Shown here: in pieces, positions 35,751-43,580 of the stretch
How the letters are laid out: every line of letters starts with the position of its first letter
How positions within the stretch are numbered: position 1 is the first letter of the stretch
DNA from: Candidatus Poribacteria bacterium
Lineage (GTDB): Bacteria > Poribacteria > WGA-4E > WGA-3G
Assembly: GCA_028820635.1 (NCBI GenBank)
Contig: JAPPIG010000019.1
Coordinates: forward strand, 62,001 to 126,000
Length of the DNA: 64,000 bases
Direction: 5' to 3'
Made by a program: the position numbers and the translations under genes
The notes under the pieces: model-generated
What the model saw: the letters and a program-made list of their open reading frames with translations, nothing else
The model's database searches: none
What the model was told of the DNA's origin: nothing

Positions 35751-36740
35751 TCAGCTGGATTCGGTTCCGTTAGTGTCGCTGTTTAATCCCAGAGTTTGCA
35801 GGAACGCATTAAGGTTTGGTGTCTGTATTGATGAGCGGCGCAACTGCTTGAGACCTTGTAACGTTTCAATACGCTCAAGCGCAGATTTTACCGCTTGCAA
35901 GTTACGGACCTGGAAACGCACCTCTAAATTTTCAACAATTCCCTCAATAAGGCTTTCCCGCGTCCCTTGTTCAATCCCTTGCTCAATCCCTTGCTCAATC
36001 CCTTGTTCAATCCCTTGTTCAATCCCTTGTTGCAGGAAATGTTGGATCACCGATGATTCTTGCATAGTTGCCTCCAATATGGTATCACGTATAGTTTCAA
36101 AATCAAATATCAAACCACTCAAAATCGCTAAATCTGTCAAATAATCCGCCCTGGCAGATGTATCCACAGATACGGAATCCGCAACCTGAACACATTCCCG
36201 CAACCAACTATCACGCGACATACCTGTTGGTGGCTTCATCAACGGGGTAAAAGGAATCAAACCTTTCAATCGCGCTTCTAAAAACGCTTCGCCATCTAAA
36301 TCAGACAGTCGGATAACCTTGTATCGGATGCGGATCTCATACCCTGGCATCTCCTGAACATATTCACCCGGATCTGTTTTGCCTGCCTCCGGGTGAAGAT
36401 AGATAACATGCGAATAGACAGGAAGACCGAAGAACTCAATACCTCTCCCTACGTAACCCGCGATACGACGCGGCATCGGCACTTGTGTACTGTCGTGCGT
36501 TTGCACTTCTAAATGCACAATAACTTCCTTGCCGAGGACGTTCGCGTGTATAAAACTATCCGCACGATTGGACTTAACAGTGGGTTGTTCGGTTTCAAGT
36601 ACACCGATCACTTCTATTCCAGAGGTGCCGAGACAAAACCATAGCCAATCCTCGGGGTTTTGATGAATGAGAAGTTTTGAAACAGTATCATATTGTTGTT
36701 GTTGGGTGTTGGATGCTGATTGCTCTGACTTTTGTAACAT
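35751..36740 (-). CDS. Rpn-type PD-(D/E)XK nuclease-family protein with GIEQ repeats
   Basis: 329 residues. The N-terminal half has Asp61 (RADSFIH) and EVIVHLEVQ at 73-81 (Glu78, Gln80), the D..E-x-Q form of the Rpn/transposase-associated nuclease family, followed by RRIAGYVGRGIEFFGLPVYSHVIYL. About residue 236 a run of five GIEQ tetrapeptides is encoded by 12-bp DNA repeats, and then GIVENLEVRFQVRN forms a helical tail. Homologues (Rpn proteins) stimulate recA-independent recombination. It stands alone. Confidence 0.78.
   Translation of the reverse strand: MLQKSEQSASNTQQQQYDTVSKLLIHQNPEDWLWFCLGTSGIEVIGVLETEQPTVKSNRADSFIHANVLGKEVIVHLEVQTHDSTQVPMPRRIAGYVGRGIEFFGLPVYSHVIYLHPEAGKTDPGEYVQEMPGYEIRIRYKVIRLSDLDGEAFLEARLKGLIPFTPLMKPPTGMSRDSWLRECVQVADSVSVDTSARADYLTDLAILSGLIFDFETIRDTILEATMQESSVIQHFLQQGIEQGIEQGIEQGIEQGIEQGTRESLIEGIVENLEVRFQVRNLQAVKSALERIETLQGLKQLRRSSIQTPNLNAFLQTLGLNSDTNGTESS
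35971..36030. repeat. Five 12-bp tandem repeats in the Rpn-like gene
   Basis: The unit TCAATCCCTTGY is repeated five times without gaps. Each unit encodes one Gly-Ile-Glu-Gln on the minus strand, so copy-number changes keep the frame. They alter the length of the segment between the nuclease and C-terminal helices. Confidence 0.88.
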
Positions 36741-36977
36741 ATCAAAGATGCCAGTTGAGAATATAGAGTTAGCGTCAGTCCTTTCCCACGAATATGTTCT
36801 TAAAGTTTAACACGCATCGGCAGTGGGAGTCAAACAATTTTGGCACTAATAAGTTTATTTGATGAGAGACGCTTCTTCAAGAAAAAAAGTGGAATCGGCT
36901 CAATACTTACAATTTCTGTTGAATGTCAGACAGAAACCTGTTAGGATATTGTGCAAGGAAAAAGCAGGAGAATCCCT

Positions 36978-37373
36978 ATGCCAAAAGATGTAAAACTTGA
37001 GAGAATCTACCCATTTTTCATCGTAGATAACCTTGCCGAGTCAATAGATTTCTACAATCAAAAACTCGGATTTCAGACAGATTTACTTGTCCCAGAAGAC
37101 GATCCGTATTTTGGTATCGTCAGTCGTGATAATGTCAAGATTCTGTTGAAAGAGATAACCGAATATATCCATCCAGTGCCAAATCATACGCGACATGAGT
37201 GGGCACGTTGGGACGCATTTATTTATACACCAAATCCTGATGGGTTGTATGCTGAATTTCAATCACGTGGATTAGAATTTCACGAACCGCTGGAAGATAC
37301 TGATGACGGTTTGCGTGCTTTTGAACTGAAGGATCATGATGGTTATGTTTTGTGTTTTGCACAGCCCTTATGA
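36978..37373 (+). CDS. VOC-superfamily (glyoxalase/bleomycin-resistance-like) protein
   Basis: Start ATG 36978, with AGGAG eight bases upstream. 131 residues: LERIYPFFIVDNLAESIDFYNQKLGFQTDL is the usual first beta-alpha-beta unit, and GLRAFELKDHDGYVLCFAQPL the last, with a Glu/His metal-ligand position (FELKDHDG). Substrate unknown; the family includes glyoxalases, dioxygenases and drug-binding proteins. It is flanked by a long non-coding gap on the left. Confidence 0.8.
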   Translation: MPKDVKLERIYPFFIVDNLAESIDFYNQKLGFQTDLLVPEDDPYFGIVSRDNVKILLKEITEYIHPVPNHTRHEWARWDAFIYTPNPDGLYAEFQSRGLEFHEPLEDTDDGLRAFELKDHDGYVLCFAQPL

Positions 37374-37416
37374 GTGCAATGAAATATACAATTGAAATTA
37401 GTCTTATCTACTAACA

Positions 37417-39594
37417 TTAATTCTCACCGCCTTGGATAGTTCTTTTCTCATTTGAGTCGTGTCTTTCGAAACCGTCAATTAGCATCCTTTTCTCGATCTC
37501 ACTTTTTAAAGCGTTATTACCTGAATCTTCTGCAAGTTTCAGGGCAATTTCATAATCCGATTTCGCCTGCTGAGACTTCTGAAGGTAAATGTTTGCTTTC
37601 GCGCGATTAAAATAAAAGCGGGCATTATTAGGTTTTAGTTCTATTGCAAGGTTAAAGTCCTCAAGAGCCGATTCATACTGACCCAGAAACAACTTTGCAT
37701 TACCTCTGTTGTTGTATGCTAAGCCATAATTTGAATCTAACCTTATTACCTCGTTATAGTCAACAATAGCCTGTTCATATTGACCGAGATGAAACTTTGT
37801 AACTCCTCTATTATGATAATTTTCGGCATTCGGATTTAGACGAATCGCCTGATCAAAGTCCTTTAGTGCAGACTTATACTCCTTTAACAACGCTTTTGCG
37901 AGACCTCGCTGAGTGTAAGAAATTGCCATCTCAGGATTTAATCGAATTGCTTTGTTGTAATCAGAAATAGCAAAGTTGTAATTTCCCATGTACACCTTTG
38001 TTAACCCACGATTTAAGTAAGCATTTACATTGTTAGGTTGCAACTTCAATACCTCACCAAAATCAATAATAGCACTCTCGTATTGATTAATCTTTCTTTT
38101 TGCTATTCCTCGTTTGAGGTAAGCTTGTACAAGATAAGGTTGAAGTTTTATTGCTTCATCATAATCTCTGATAGCTTCTTCATGTTCCTCAATTTCATCT
38201 TTTGCAAATCCACGATTATAATATACGTCGGCTAGCGTTATACCTCGATTCAAGAAAACCTGATCTAAATCGTGTTTTAATCGAATTGCTTTGTCGTAAT
38301 CCTTAATCGCCTCCCTATATTTTCCAAGGGCATTCTTCGTAATCCCTCTATTAGCGTAGGCTAAGGCATAATCCGGTTTTAGACGGATCGCTTTGTCCAA
38401 ATCCTTTAAGGCTTCTTTATTTTTCCCAAGTTTACTCAGCACGGTGCCTCGGTTTGCATAAGCTTCAGCATAATCAGGATCCAGCTCAAGTGCTCTATCA
38501 AAGTCAATAATTGCTTCCTCATTTTTTTTTAGAAAACTCTTGGTACTACCTCGGTTTAGGTAAGCATCAGCATATTCGGGTTTTAAATTAATCGCCTTGT
38601 CATAATCAATAATCGCCTCCTCATGTTTTCCAAGAAAGCCTTTCACATTACCTCTTTGTAGGTATGCTTCAGCAAAATCGGGATCTAGGCTTATCGCTTT
38701 ATCATAATAGGCAATTGCTTCTTCATATTCATTAAGTTTCTCCATTACAAAAGCTCGATTATAATGAAACAATGCAAAATCTGGTTTTAGACTTATTGCT
38801 TTATCATGGTCAGCAATCGCTTTATCATATGCGCCAAGTTTCTCATGAACATTTCCTCGGTTTGTGTAGGCGACAGCAAGATCTGGTTTTAGGCTTATCG
38901 CTTTATCATGGTCAGCAAGGGCATCATCATACTCACCTATTTCATCTTTTACTGTTCCTCGATTAGTATATGCTTCAGCAAAATCTGCTTTTAAACGAAT
39001 CGCTTCATTGTATGCAGAAAGGGCATTTTCGTTCTGACTTGACTTTAAATAAAGAAAGCCAATAGAAAACCATGAAACAGAGGCAAGATTGTTATTATTT
39101 TCTTCTGCTATGTTAGCAATAGAATGCCATTTTTCGATGGATTCGTCAATTTTTCCAACTTGTTGCAACCTAAAGGCTTCTACTATCGCTTTGTCCATAA
39201 TAGAAGCCTTTGTATTCTCCTCAACTTTCTGCAAAGATTTTTCAGCCTGTGACTTTTCCTCAGATTTTATTGCTTGAACGATCTTGATGATATCTTCGGG
39301 GTTTAAGTTCAAATCTAAACTATTAGGACGCATTACTGTAATAAAAGCAGCGATACCAAGAAGAAGAGTACCAACAGCTATAAAACCAGCAAAACAAATT
39401 TTTATAAAACTTTTGTGCTTGCTAAAGAAAGTTTTTTCCTCAGTTGTCTCATCCAAGGAATTAATCTGCTGAAATATAAGGGTTTCCTCCAGTTGTTCTG
39501 GATTCTCTGTTTCTTCAATTTCCATCTCTGGTTGCCTAGTATTTTCCTTTTGTTTAGTCTTCATTTCACACCATCTTCCCCCCAAAACCTTCAC
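37417..39594 (-). CDS. Membrane-anchored protein with about 15 TPR repeats
   Basis: 725 residues from GTG 39594 (or ATG 39564). Residues 1-65 are charged and cytoplasmic. One transmembrane segment (FIKICFAGFIAVGTLLLGIA) lies near 68-92, followed by a charged helical stretch. From about 175 on come some 15 TPR units of the form AEAYTNRGTVKDEIGEYDDA plus ADHDKAISLKPDL. The TPR array should lie on the far side of the membrane. The start overlaps the stop of the second TPR gene by 4 bp, so the pair is cotranslated. Probably a scaffold; partner unknown. Confidence 0.82.
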   Translation of the reverse strand: MKVLGGRWCEMKTKQKENTRQPEMEIEETENPEQLEETLIFQQINSLDETTEEKTFFSKHKSFIKICFAGFIAVGTLLLGIAAFITVMRPNSLDLNLNPEDIIKIVQAIKSEEKSQAEKSLQKVEENTKASIMDKAIVEAFRLQQVGKIDESIEKWHSIANIAEENNNNLASVSWFSIGFLYLKSSQNENALSAYNEAIRLKADFAEAYTNRGTVKDEIGEYDDALADHDKAISLKPDLAVAYTNRGNVHEKLGAYDKAIADHDKAISLKPDFALFHYNRAFVMEKLNEYEEAIAYYDKAISLDPDFAEAYLQRGNVKGFLGKHEEAIIDYDKAINLKPEYADAYLNRGSTKSFLKKNEEAIIDFDRALELDPDYAEAYANRGTVLSKLGKNKEALKDLDKAIRLKPDYALAYANRGITKNALGKYREAIKDYDKAIRLKHDLDQVFLNRGITLADVYYNRGFAKDEIEEHEEAIRDYDEAIKLQPYLVQAYLKRGIAKRKINQYESAIIDFGEVLKLQPNNVNAYLNRGLTKVYMGNYNFAISDYNKAIRLNPEMAISYTQRGLAKALLKEYKSALKDFDQAIRLNPNAENYHNRGVTKFHLGQYEQAIVDYNEVIRLDSNYGLAYNNRGNAKLFLGQYESALEDFNLAIELKPNNARFYFNRAKANIYLQKSQQAKSDYEIALKLAEDSGNNALKSEIEKRMLIDGFERHDSNEKRTIQGGEN

Positions 39595-40739
39595 TCTCCA
39601 TCAACCGTAGGCTTCTCCTCCTGTTCCTTCGCAAGTTGCAATGCCTTTTGCATATCCTTCTCTGCCGCGCTCATTTGACCCAATTCACGTTTTGCCGCCC
39701 CGCGATTGATGTAAGCCTCAACAAAATTCGGATTGAGACGGATCGCCTCGTTATGGTCAGTAATAGCCCCTTGATGTTGACCAAGTGCATTTTTTGATAC
39801 ACCGCGATGCGTATAGGCAGCAGCAGAATTCGGATTGAGACGGATCGCTTCGTCATAGTCGGCAATCGATTCCTCATATTTTTTGAGTGCGCGTTTCGCC
39901 CTTCCGCGATTGATGTAAGCCTCAGCAAAATCGGATTTTAGGCGGATGGCTTCGTCATGGTCAGCAATAGCCTCCTCAGCGTCTCCAAGTTTGCTTTTCG
40001 CTACACCGCGACCGGTATATGCATCAGCGAAATCTGGCATGAGTTCAATTGCTTGGTCGTAAGCAGAGAGTGCCTGATCGTTTTCATTTTCTTCTGAATG
40101 GAGGTATCCAATTGAGAAAAACGCACGGGCAACAAGGTCGTCATTGACTCCTTTGGCAGTATTAGCGATGGATCTCCATTTTTCGATCGCCTCTGGAATT
40201 TCGCCAGCATTCTGCAACCTGTAAGCCTCAATAATAGCCTTGTTTTCAAGAGATAAGTCAGAATTTTGTTGAATATCTGCAATGGTAGTCTTGAAAATTT
40301 CAACCTTATGCGGATTATTGAAGTCTTTACTTGTCAATTTCGAAACAATTTCTTTGAGTTTGGTCTGATGATTCTCGATTTCCTTGAGAGACACAGCCGC
40401 TGCGTTGGCATGTTGTTCTGCTTCGGTCGCATGTTTACTCGCTTCGTTCACTCGGTTTTGCAATTGGGATTGTATACTCTCGAACTTTTCATAGACCAAA
40501 TAAGCGGCAATACCTGTAACAATCGGAATCATAACCGTAAAAAAGACAAGAACTATGCAGATAAACACTAACAACCGATTCATTGAGTTGGAGCGGTCAT
40601 TTAAATACTCACGCTTTAATTCGTTAAACTGTTGTTGAATTGATACATCGGTAGAGGGTTCAACATCGGAATTTTTATCTGATCCGTTTGTCTCCTCATC
40701 TATAGGAGGTTCTGGTGTCTGATCGAGCTTTTCTTTCAT
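39591..40739 (-). CDS. Membrane-anchored protein with coiled coil and five TPR repeats
   Basis: 382 residues. The first 50 residues are acidic and cytoplasmic; residues about 55-80 (LLVFICIVLVFFTVMIPIVTG) span the membrane. A heptad-rich segment (NRVNEASKHATEAEQHANAA) follows, then five TPR units starting with ARAFFSIGYLHSEENENDQALSAY. Its layout and linker (IIEAYRLQNAGEIPEAIEKWRSIANTA) match the following protein, which has FRLQQVGKIDESIEKWHSIANIA, so the two genes are duplicates that differ in TPR number. Confidence 0.8.
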   Translation of the reverse strand: MKEKLDQTPEPPIDEETNGSDKNSDVEPSTDVSIQQQFNELKREYLNDRSNSMNRLLVFICIVLVFFTVMIPIVTGIAAYLVYEKFESIQSQLQNRVNEASKHATEAEQHANAAAVSLKEIENHQTKLKEIVSKLTSKDFNNPHKVEIFKTTIADIQQNSDLSLENKAIIEAYRLQNAGEIPEAIEKWRSIANTAKGVNDDLVARAFFSIGYLHSEENENDQALSAYDQAIELMPDFADAYTGRGVAKSKLGDAEEAIADHDEAIRLKSDFAEAYINRGRAKRALKKYEESIADYDEAIRLNPNSAAAYTHRGVSKNALGQHQGAITDHNEAIRLNPNFVEAYINRGAAKRELGQMSAAEKDMQKALQLAKEQEEKPTVDGE

Positions 40740-40908
40740 ATTTCACCGCCTTCACAGGGTTCTATAGAATATCTTGATTCAATAAATGTACTACTCCTTA
40801 TTCTCTTTATACATAAGTGATTTTAACATATACACAAATTCAAGTCAAACTGAAAATCAGTTGAGAGTGTGTAAAGTTTTTGTCACTAATTATTTTTTGA
40901 AAATTAAC

Positions 40909-40937
40909 TTGACAAAGCAATATATTTATGTTAATAT
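40909..40937 (+). promoter_or_regulatory. Sigma-70-like promoter
   Basis: TTGACA (40909-40914), a 17-bp spacer and TAATAT (40932-40937) fit the consensus closely. It points toward the patatin gene about 330 bp downstream, with the repeat cluster in the leader between them. Confidence 0.6.
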
Positions 40938-41021
40938 TATTATCACGTAATTAAATAATATTCTCAATACACTCAAAATTTCTAATGAATAAAGAGAAGA
41001 AAAACAAAAAAGCTGAAAAAT

Positions 41022-41126
41022 CACGTCACATTCCTTGTCCTGACTGGGTTTTACCACGTCACTGTGACGTGCAAAACGTCCTAAATGTGACGTGTAACGT
41101 CCTAAATGTGACGTGTAACGTCCTAA
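41022..41126. repeat. Cluster of TGACGTG/CACGTCA sites with 21-bp direct repeats
   Basis: CACGTCA occurs at 41022 and 41055, TGACGTG at 41065, 41088 and 41109. The middle two form an inverted repeat CACGTCACTGTGACGTG (41055-41071). The 21-bp unit AACGTCCTAAATGTGACGTG plus T is repeated perfectly at 41075-41095 and 41096-41116, with a third partial copy to 41126. This looks like a multi-site operator in the patatin leader, downstream of the promoter. Confidence 0.6.
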
Positions 41127-41264
41127 TTGAAGGTGTCCATCGGGAAGGCAAAGCGAAACTCAACCGACAATATGCTTTGTACCAAAACTTTACACACCCA
41201 TCAGTTGATTTTGGCAAAGAGATGTGGTAATTTGATTATGACAAATGAACGAAGAGAAGATTCA

Positions 41265-42203
41265 ATGAACAATACAGACACCTTTCATATCCTCGCTTTA
41301 GATGGTGGCGGCACCCGTGGTATCTACACCGCCCAACTCCTAAACAAAGTAGAGCAGCTGCTTGACGTGCGTATTAAAGACTGTTTTGATCTCATCGTTG
41401 GGACAAGCACTGGCGCGATTATCGCTGGTGCTGTTGTCTCCGATATTCCGATGGATGAGATTGTTGAACTCTTTGAGATTGAAACACCGGATATATTCCG
41501 AGAAAAGTGGTATCGGAATCCGCTGTTTTTCAGCAAATATTCAAACGAAAACCTCGCGCAGATAATCGCTAAACATATCCCCACAATACCCCTCTCAGAA
41601 ATATCAAAACCTTTGATGATTACAACTTCAGAGATTGCAAAAAGTGAACTGCACATTTTCAGATCGAATTATACAGAAAAACTTGGGGAATCCGATTATT
41701 CGGACGGGGATGTCTGTTTACGAGATGCGATTGTTGCCTCCTGTGCTGCGCCGACATTTTTCGCACCTAAGCAGATAAAAAAGCATCTGTTAGCAGATGG
41801 CGGTTTATGGGCAAACAACCCTTCTGTTGCCGCCTATACAGAAGCACTCACGAATTTTGGCAAACAAGCGACTCAGGTTAAAATAATGTCCATTGGCACT
41901 GGACACTCAACTGCTATGTATCGTCCAAGGCGAGGCTGGGGTTTTTTATCGGGATGGGGCGGTATAAAGCTAATCTCTTATGTGATGACATTGCAATCTC
42001 AGGCATCCGCAAATATGGTGAAACTGCTACTAAAAGATAACTATTTACGCATTGACCCGCCAATAGATTTTTGGGATATAGATACTGTGGTGCAGTTAGA
42101 GAATTTAAAATCGTTAGCAGAAAGAGACTTCACGGAGTATGCTTCAAAAATAGAGACGTTTTTTCGTCAGTCAAGGAATTCTCTAACTGCTTCACCGAAC
42201 TGA
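41265..42203 (+). CDS. Patatin-like phospholipase
   Basis: Start ATG 41265 preferred (AGAGAAG before it); ATG 41238 is possible. About 312 residues. Oxyanion DGGGTRGIY at 13-21, nucleophile GTSTG near 46-50 (Ser48) and the catalytic Asp in ADGGLWANNPS near 178. It should hydrolyse membrane lipids, in the cytoplasm. The sequence resembles CBASS patatin effectors (CapV type), but no cyclic-nucleotide synthase is next to it, so a metabolic or solitary stress role is equally possible. The end overlaps the convergent hydrolase gene by 37 bp. Confidence 0.9.
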   Translation: MNNTDTFHILALDGGGTRGIYTAQLLNKVEQLLDVRIKDCFDLIVGTSTGAIIAGAVVSDIPMDEIVELFEIETPDIFREKWYRNPLFFSKYSNENLAQIIAKHIPTIPLSEISKPLMITTSEIAKSELHIFRSNYTEKLGESDYSDGDVCLRDAIVASCAAPTFFAPKQIKKHLLADGGLWANNPSVAAYTEALTNFGKQATQVKIMSIGTGHSTAMYRPRRGWGFLSGWGGIKLISYVMTLQSQASANMVKLLLKDNYLRIDPPIDFWDIDTVVQLENLKSLAERDFTEYASKIETFFRQSRNSLTASPN

Positions 42204-43249
42204 TCTGGACAATCGTCGAATATAAAGTGTCCTGATACTGAAGGGGCATCTGGACAGTCGATAGATATAAACTTCGCGTCAGGAATAAATTCTTCGTACT
42301 CCTTGCTACCATTTAGTGAAATATCGTCGTCATCCCCGTGCAGAATTAGGGTCGGCGCTGTGATGTTAGCAACAGCGTCACGATAATCCGGTGATCTACC
42401 AATGCTGAAGTAAACTGCAAATGTACTCCATCCACCGGGAGTAGGTGACGCATCCATAAGAGAGATATCGTATCCCATCCCTTTTAAGAGATAGCGCCCC
42501 ACTTGCGTATGTAAATCTACAAGATCAGCATCCGATTTTGAGAAGATACTGCCGAAATTGAAGTACTCTTTGACAAGCGAATCATACTCGGTTTGTTCTT
42601 CTGCAGAAATTTTGAACCGGACATTATCAAAGATATTGTTGCCCTTCTGCGGTGGTGTGAGCATCCCCGCGGGTGCAACAAGTATCAGTTTTTTTACATA
42701 TTCCGGGAATTCTGCAGCGTAAAGTGCAGCAATAAAACCGCCAAAGGAATGTCCTATTAACAATAACTTCTCTTCTTTGAGGATACGGCGGATACGTTCA
42801 ATATCTGCAATCTGCGCCCCTATGCCAAGCGTTTGTTCCAGTTTCGTCATATTTTTTGGATAATTTTTTGACTCAAAACGGTCAATAGGTCTGGTAGAGT
42901 TGCCCGCACCACGTTGATGATAGTAATAGAAAGCGTACTGATCTTCCAACGATTTTAACCCTTTCCATGCGTTTGGATAAGGAATTCCTGGACCACCATG
43001 AATAATGATGACAGGACGACCTTTGCCGTACACTTCAAAGTGAAGGGATATATCAGATTCCACACGCCATACAGATAAATCGGTCTGCTCTGGCGGCTCT
43101 AATGGGCCTCGTAAGTTTTCAGCCGCACTGACAGAACCGAACTTATAGAGTGGTTGTCCCATCTGCCAGAACATATAGACTGCAGCAATACCTACCAATA
43201 CTATGATGCCCCCAACACCTATAAGCACAAATTTTAGAACTCTTTTCAT
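42167..43249 (-). CDS. Alpha/beta hydrolase, proline-iminopeptidase-like (S33)
   Basis: ATG 43249 follows AGAGGTG. 360 residues with an N-terminal membrane anchor (LKFVLIGVGGIIVLVGIAAV). Oxyanion line IIHGGPGIPYPN, YYYHQRGAGNSTRP, nucleophile GHSFGG and a late GHFIFDDCP His line give a complete triad, with Asp in LHGDDDDIS. S33 members release N-terminal proline or cleave esters; here the membrane anchor suggests periplasmic use. It lies 12 bp after the Rieske gene in the same direction. Confidence 0.85.
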   Translation of the reverse strand: MKRVLKFVLIGVGGIIVLVGIAAVYMFWQMGQPLYKFGSVSAAENLRGPLEPPEQTDLSVWRVESDISLHFEVYGKGRPVIIIHGGPGIPYPNAWKGLKSLEDQYAFYYYHQRGAGNSTRPIDRFESKNYPKNMTKLEQTLGIGAQIADIERIRRILKEEKLLLIGHSFGGFIAALYAAEFPEYVKKLILVAPAGMLTPPQKGNNIFDNVRFKISAEEQTEYDSLVKEYFNFGSIFSKSDADLVDLHTQVGRYLLKGMGYDISLMDASPTPGGWSTFAVYFSIGRSPDYRDAVANITAPTLILHGDDDDISLNGSKEYEEFIPDAKFISIDCPDAPSVSGHFIFDDCPDQFGEAVREFLD

Positions 43250-43260
43250 ATTCACCTCTG

Positions 43261-43575
43261 CTATTCCGATTCAGTTTTCACTTTTATTTCCTCATCCTCT
43301 ACGATAACAGGATAGGTTCTGATCCTCAGACGCGGATCAGTTTGACATTCACCAGTCTCTGCATTATAGGCATATCCGTGAACAGGACAAACAACAATAC
43401 CGTTGCGTATTCTTCCACGACCAAGCGAACCCATCGCATGTGGACAAGTGTTATCCACAGCACAAAACTTGCCGTTTTCATTTAAAATAGCGACTCGTCT
43501 TCCGTTGACGGTAAAGGATTTACCGCGTCCTTCCTTAATCGCTGATGTTTTTGTGACCGTTGTCCATTCAGACAT
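43261..43575 (-). CDS. Rieske [2Fe-2S] protein, NirD/ferredoxin-like
   Basis: 104 residues. Cluster ligands Cys44-Pro-His46 (NTCPHAMGSLG) and Cys63-Pro-Val-His66 (VCPVHGYAYN) are intact. N-terminal strands GKSFTVNGRRVAILNENGKFCAVDN fit the small Rieske ferredoxins that feed oxygenases or nitrite reductases. No oxygenase is adjacent. It is 5 bp from the permease stop upstream, within a run of leftward genes. Confidence 0.9.
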   Translation of the reverse strand: MSEWTTVTKTSAIKEGRGKSFTVNGRRVAILNENGKFCAVDNTCPHAMGSLGRGRIRNGIVVCPVHGYAYNAETGECQTDPRLRIRTYPVIVEDEEIKVKTESE

Positions 43576-43580
43576 TGTGT

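Larger units (their letters stand above)
40740..41264. other. 525-bp intergenic region with promoter and TGACGTG cluster
   Basis: Between the leftward TPR pair and the rightward patatin gene. It holds a good sigma-70-like promoter at 40909-40937 and repeated TGACGTG sites at 41022-41126. A weak open frame at 40985-41230 spans the repeats and reads largely as repeat translation, so I do not call it a gene. Confidence 0.55.

Noticed and set aside
40985..41230. 81-residue open frame over the TGACGTG repeats
   Set aside because: No ribosome-binding site worth the name, and the middle part is a translation of the 21-bp direct repeats (NVLNVTCNVLNVTC). Better explained as a leader with regulatory sites.
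41265..42203. Patatin as the effector of a CBASS defence system
   Set aside because: No CD-NTase, Cap2/Cap3 or other CBASS gene is adjacent; only the sequence type is similar.
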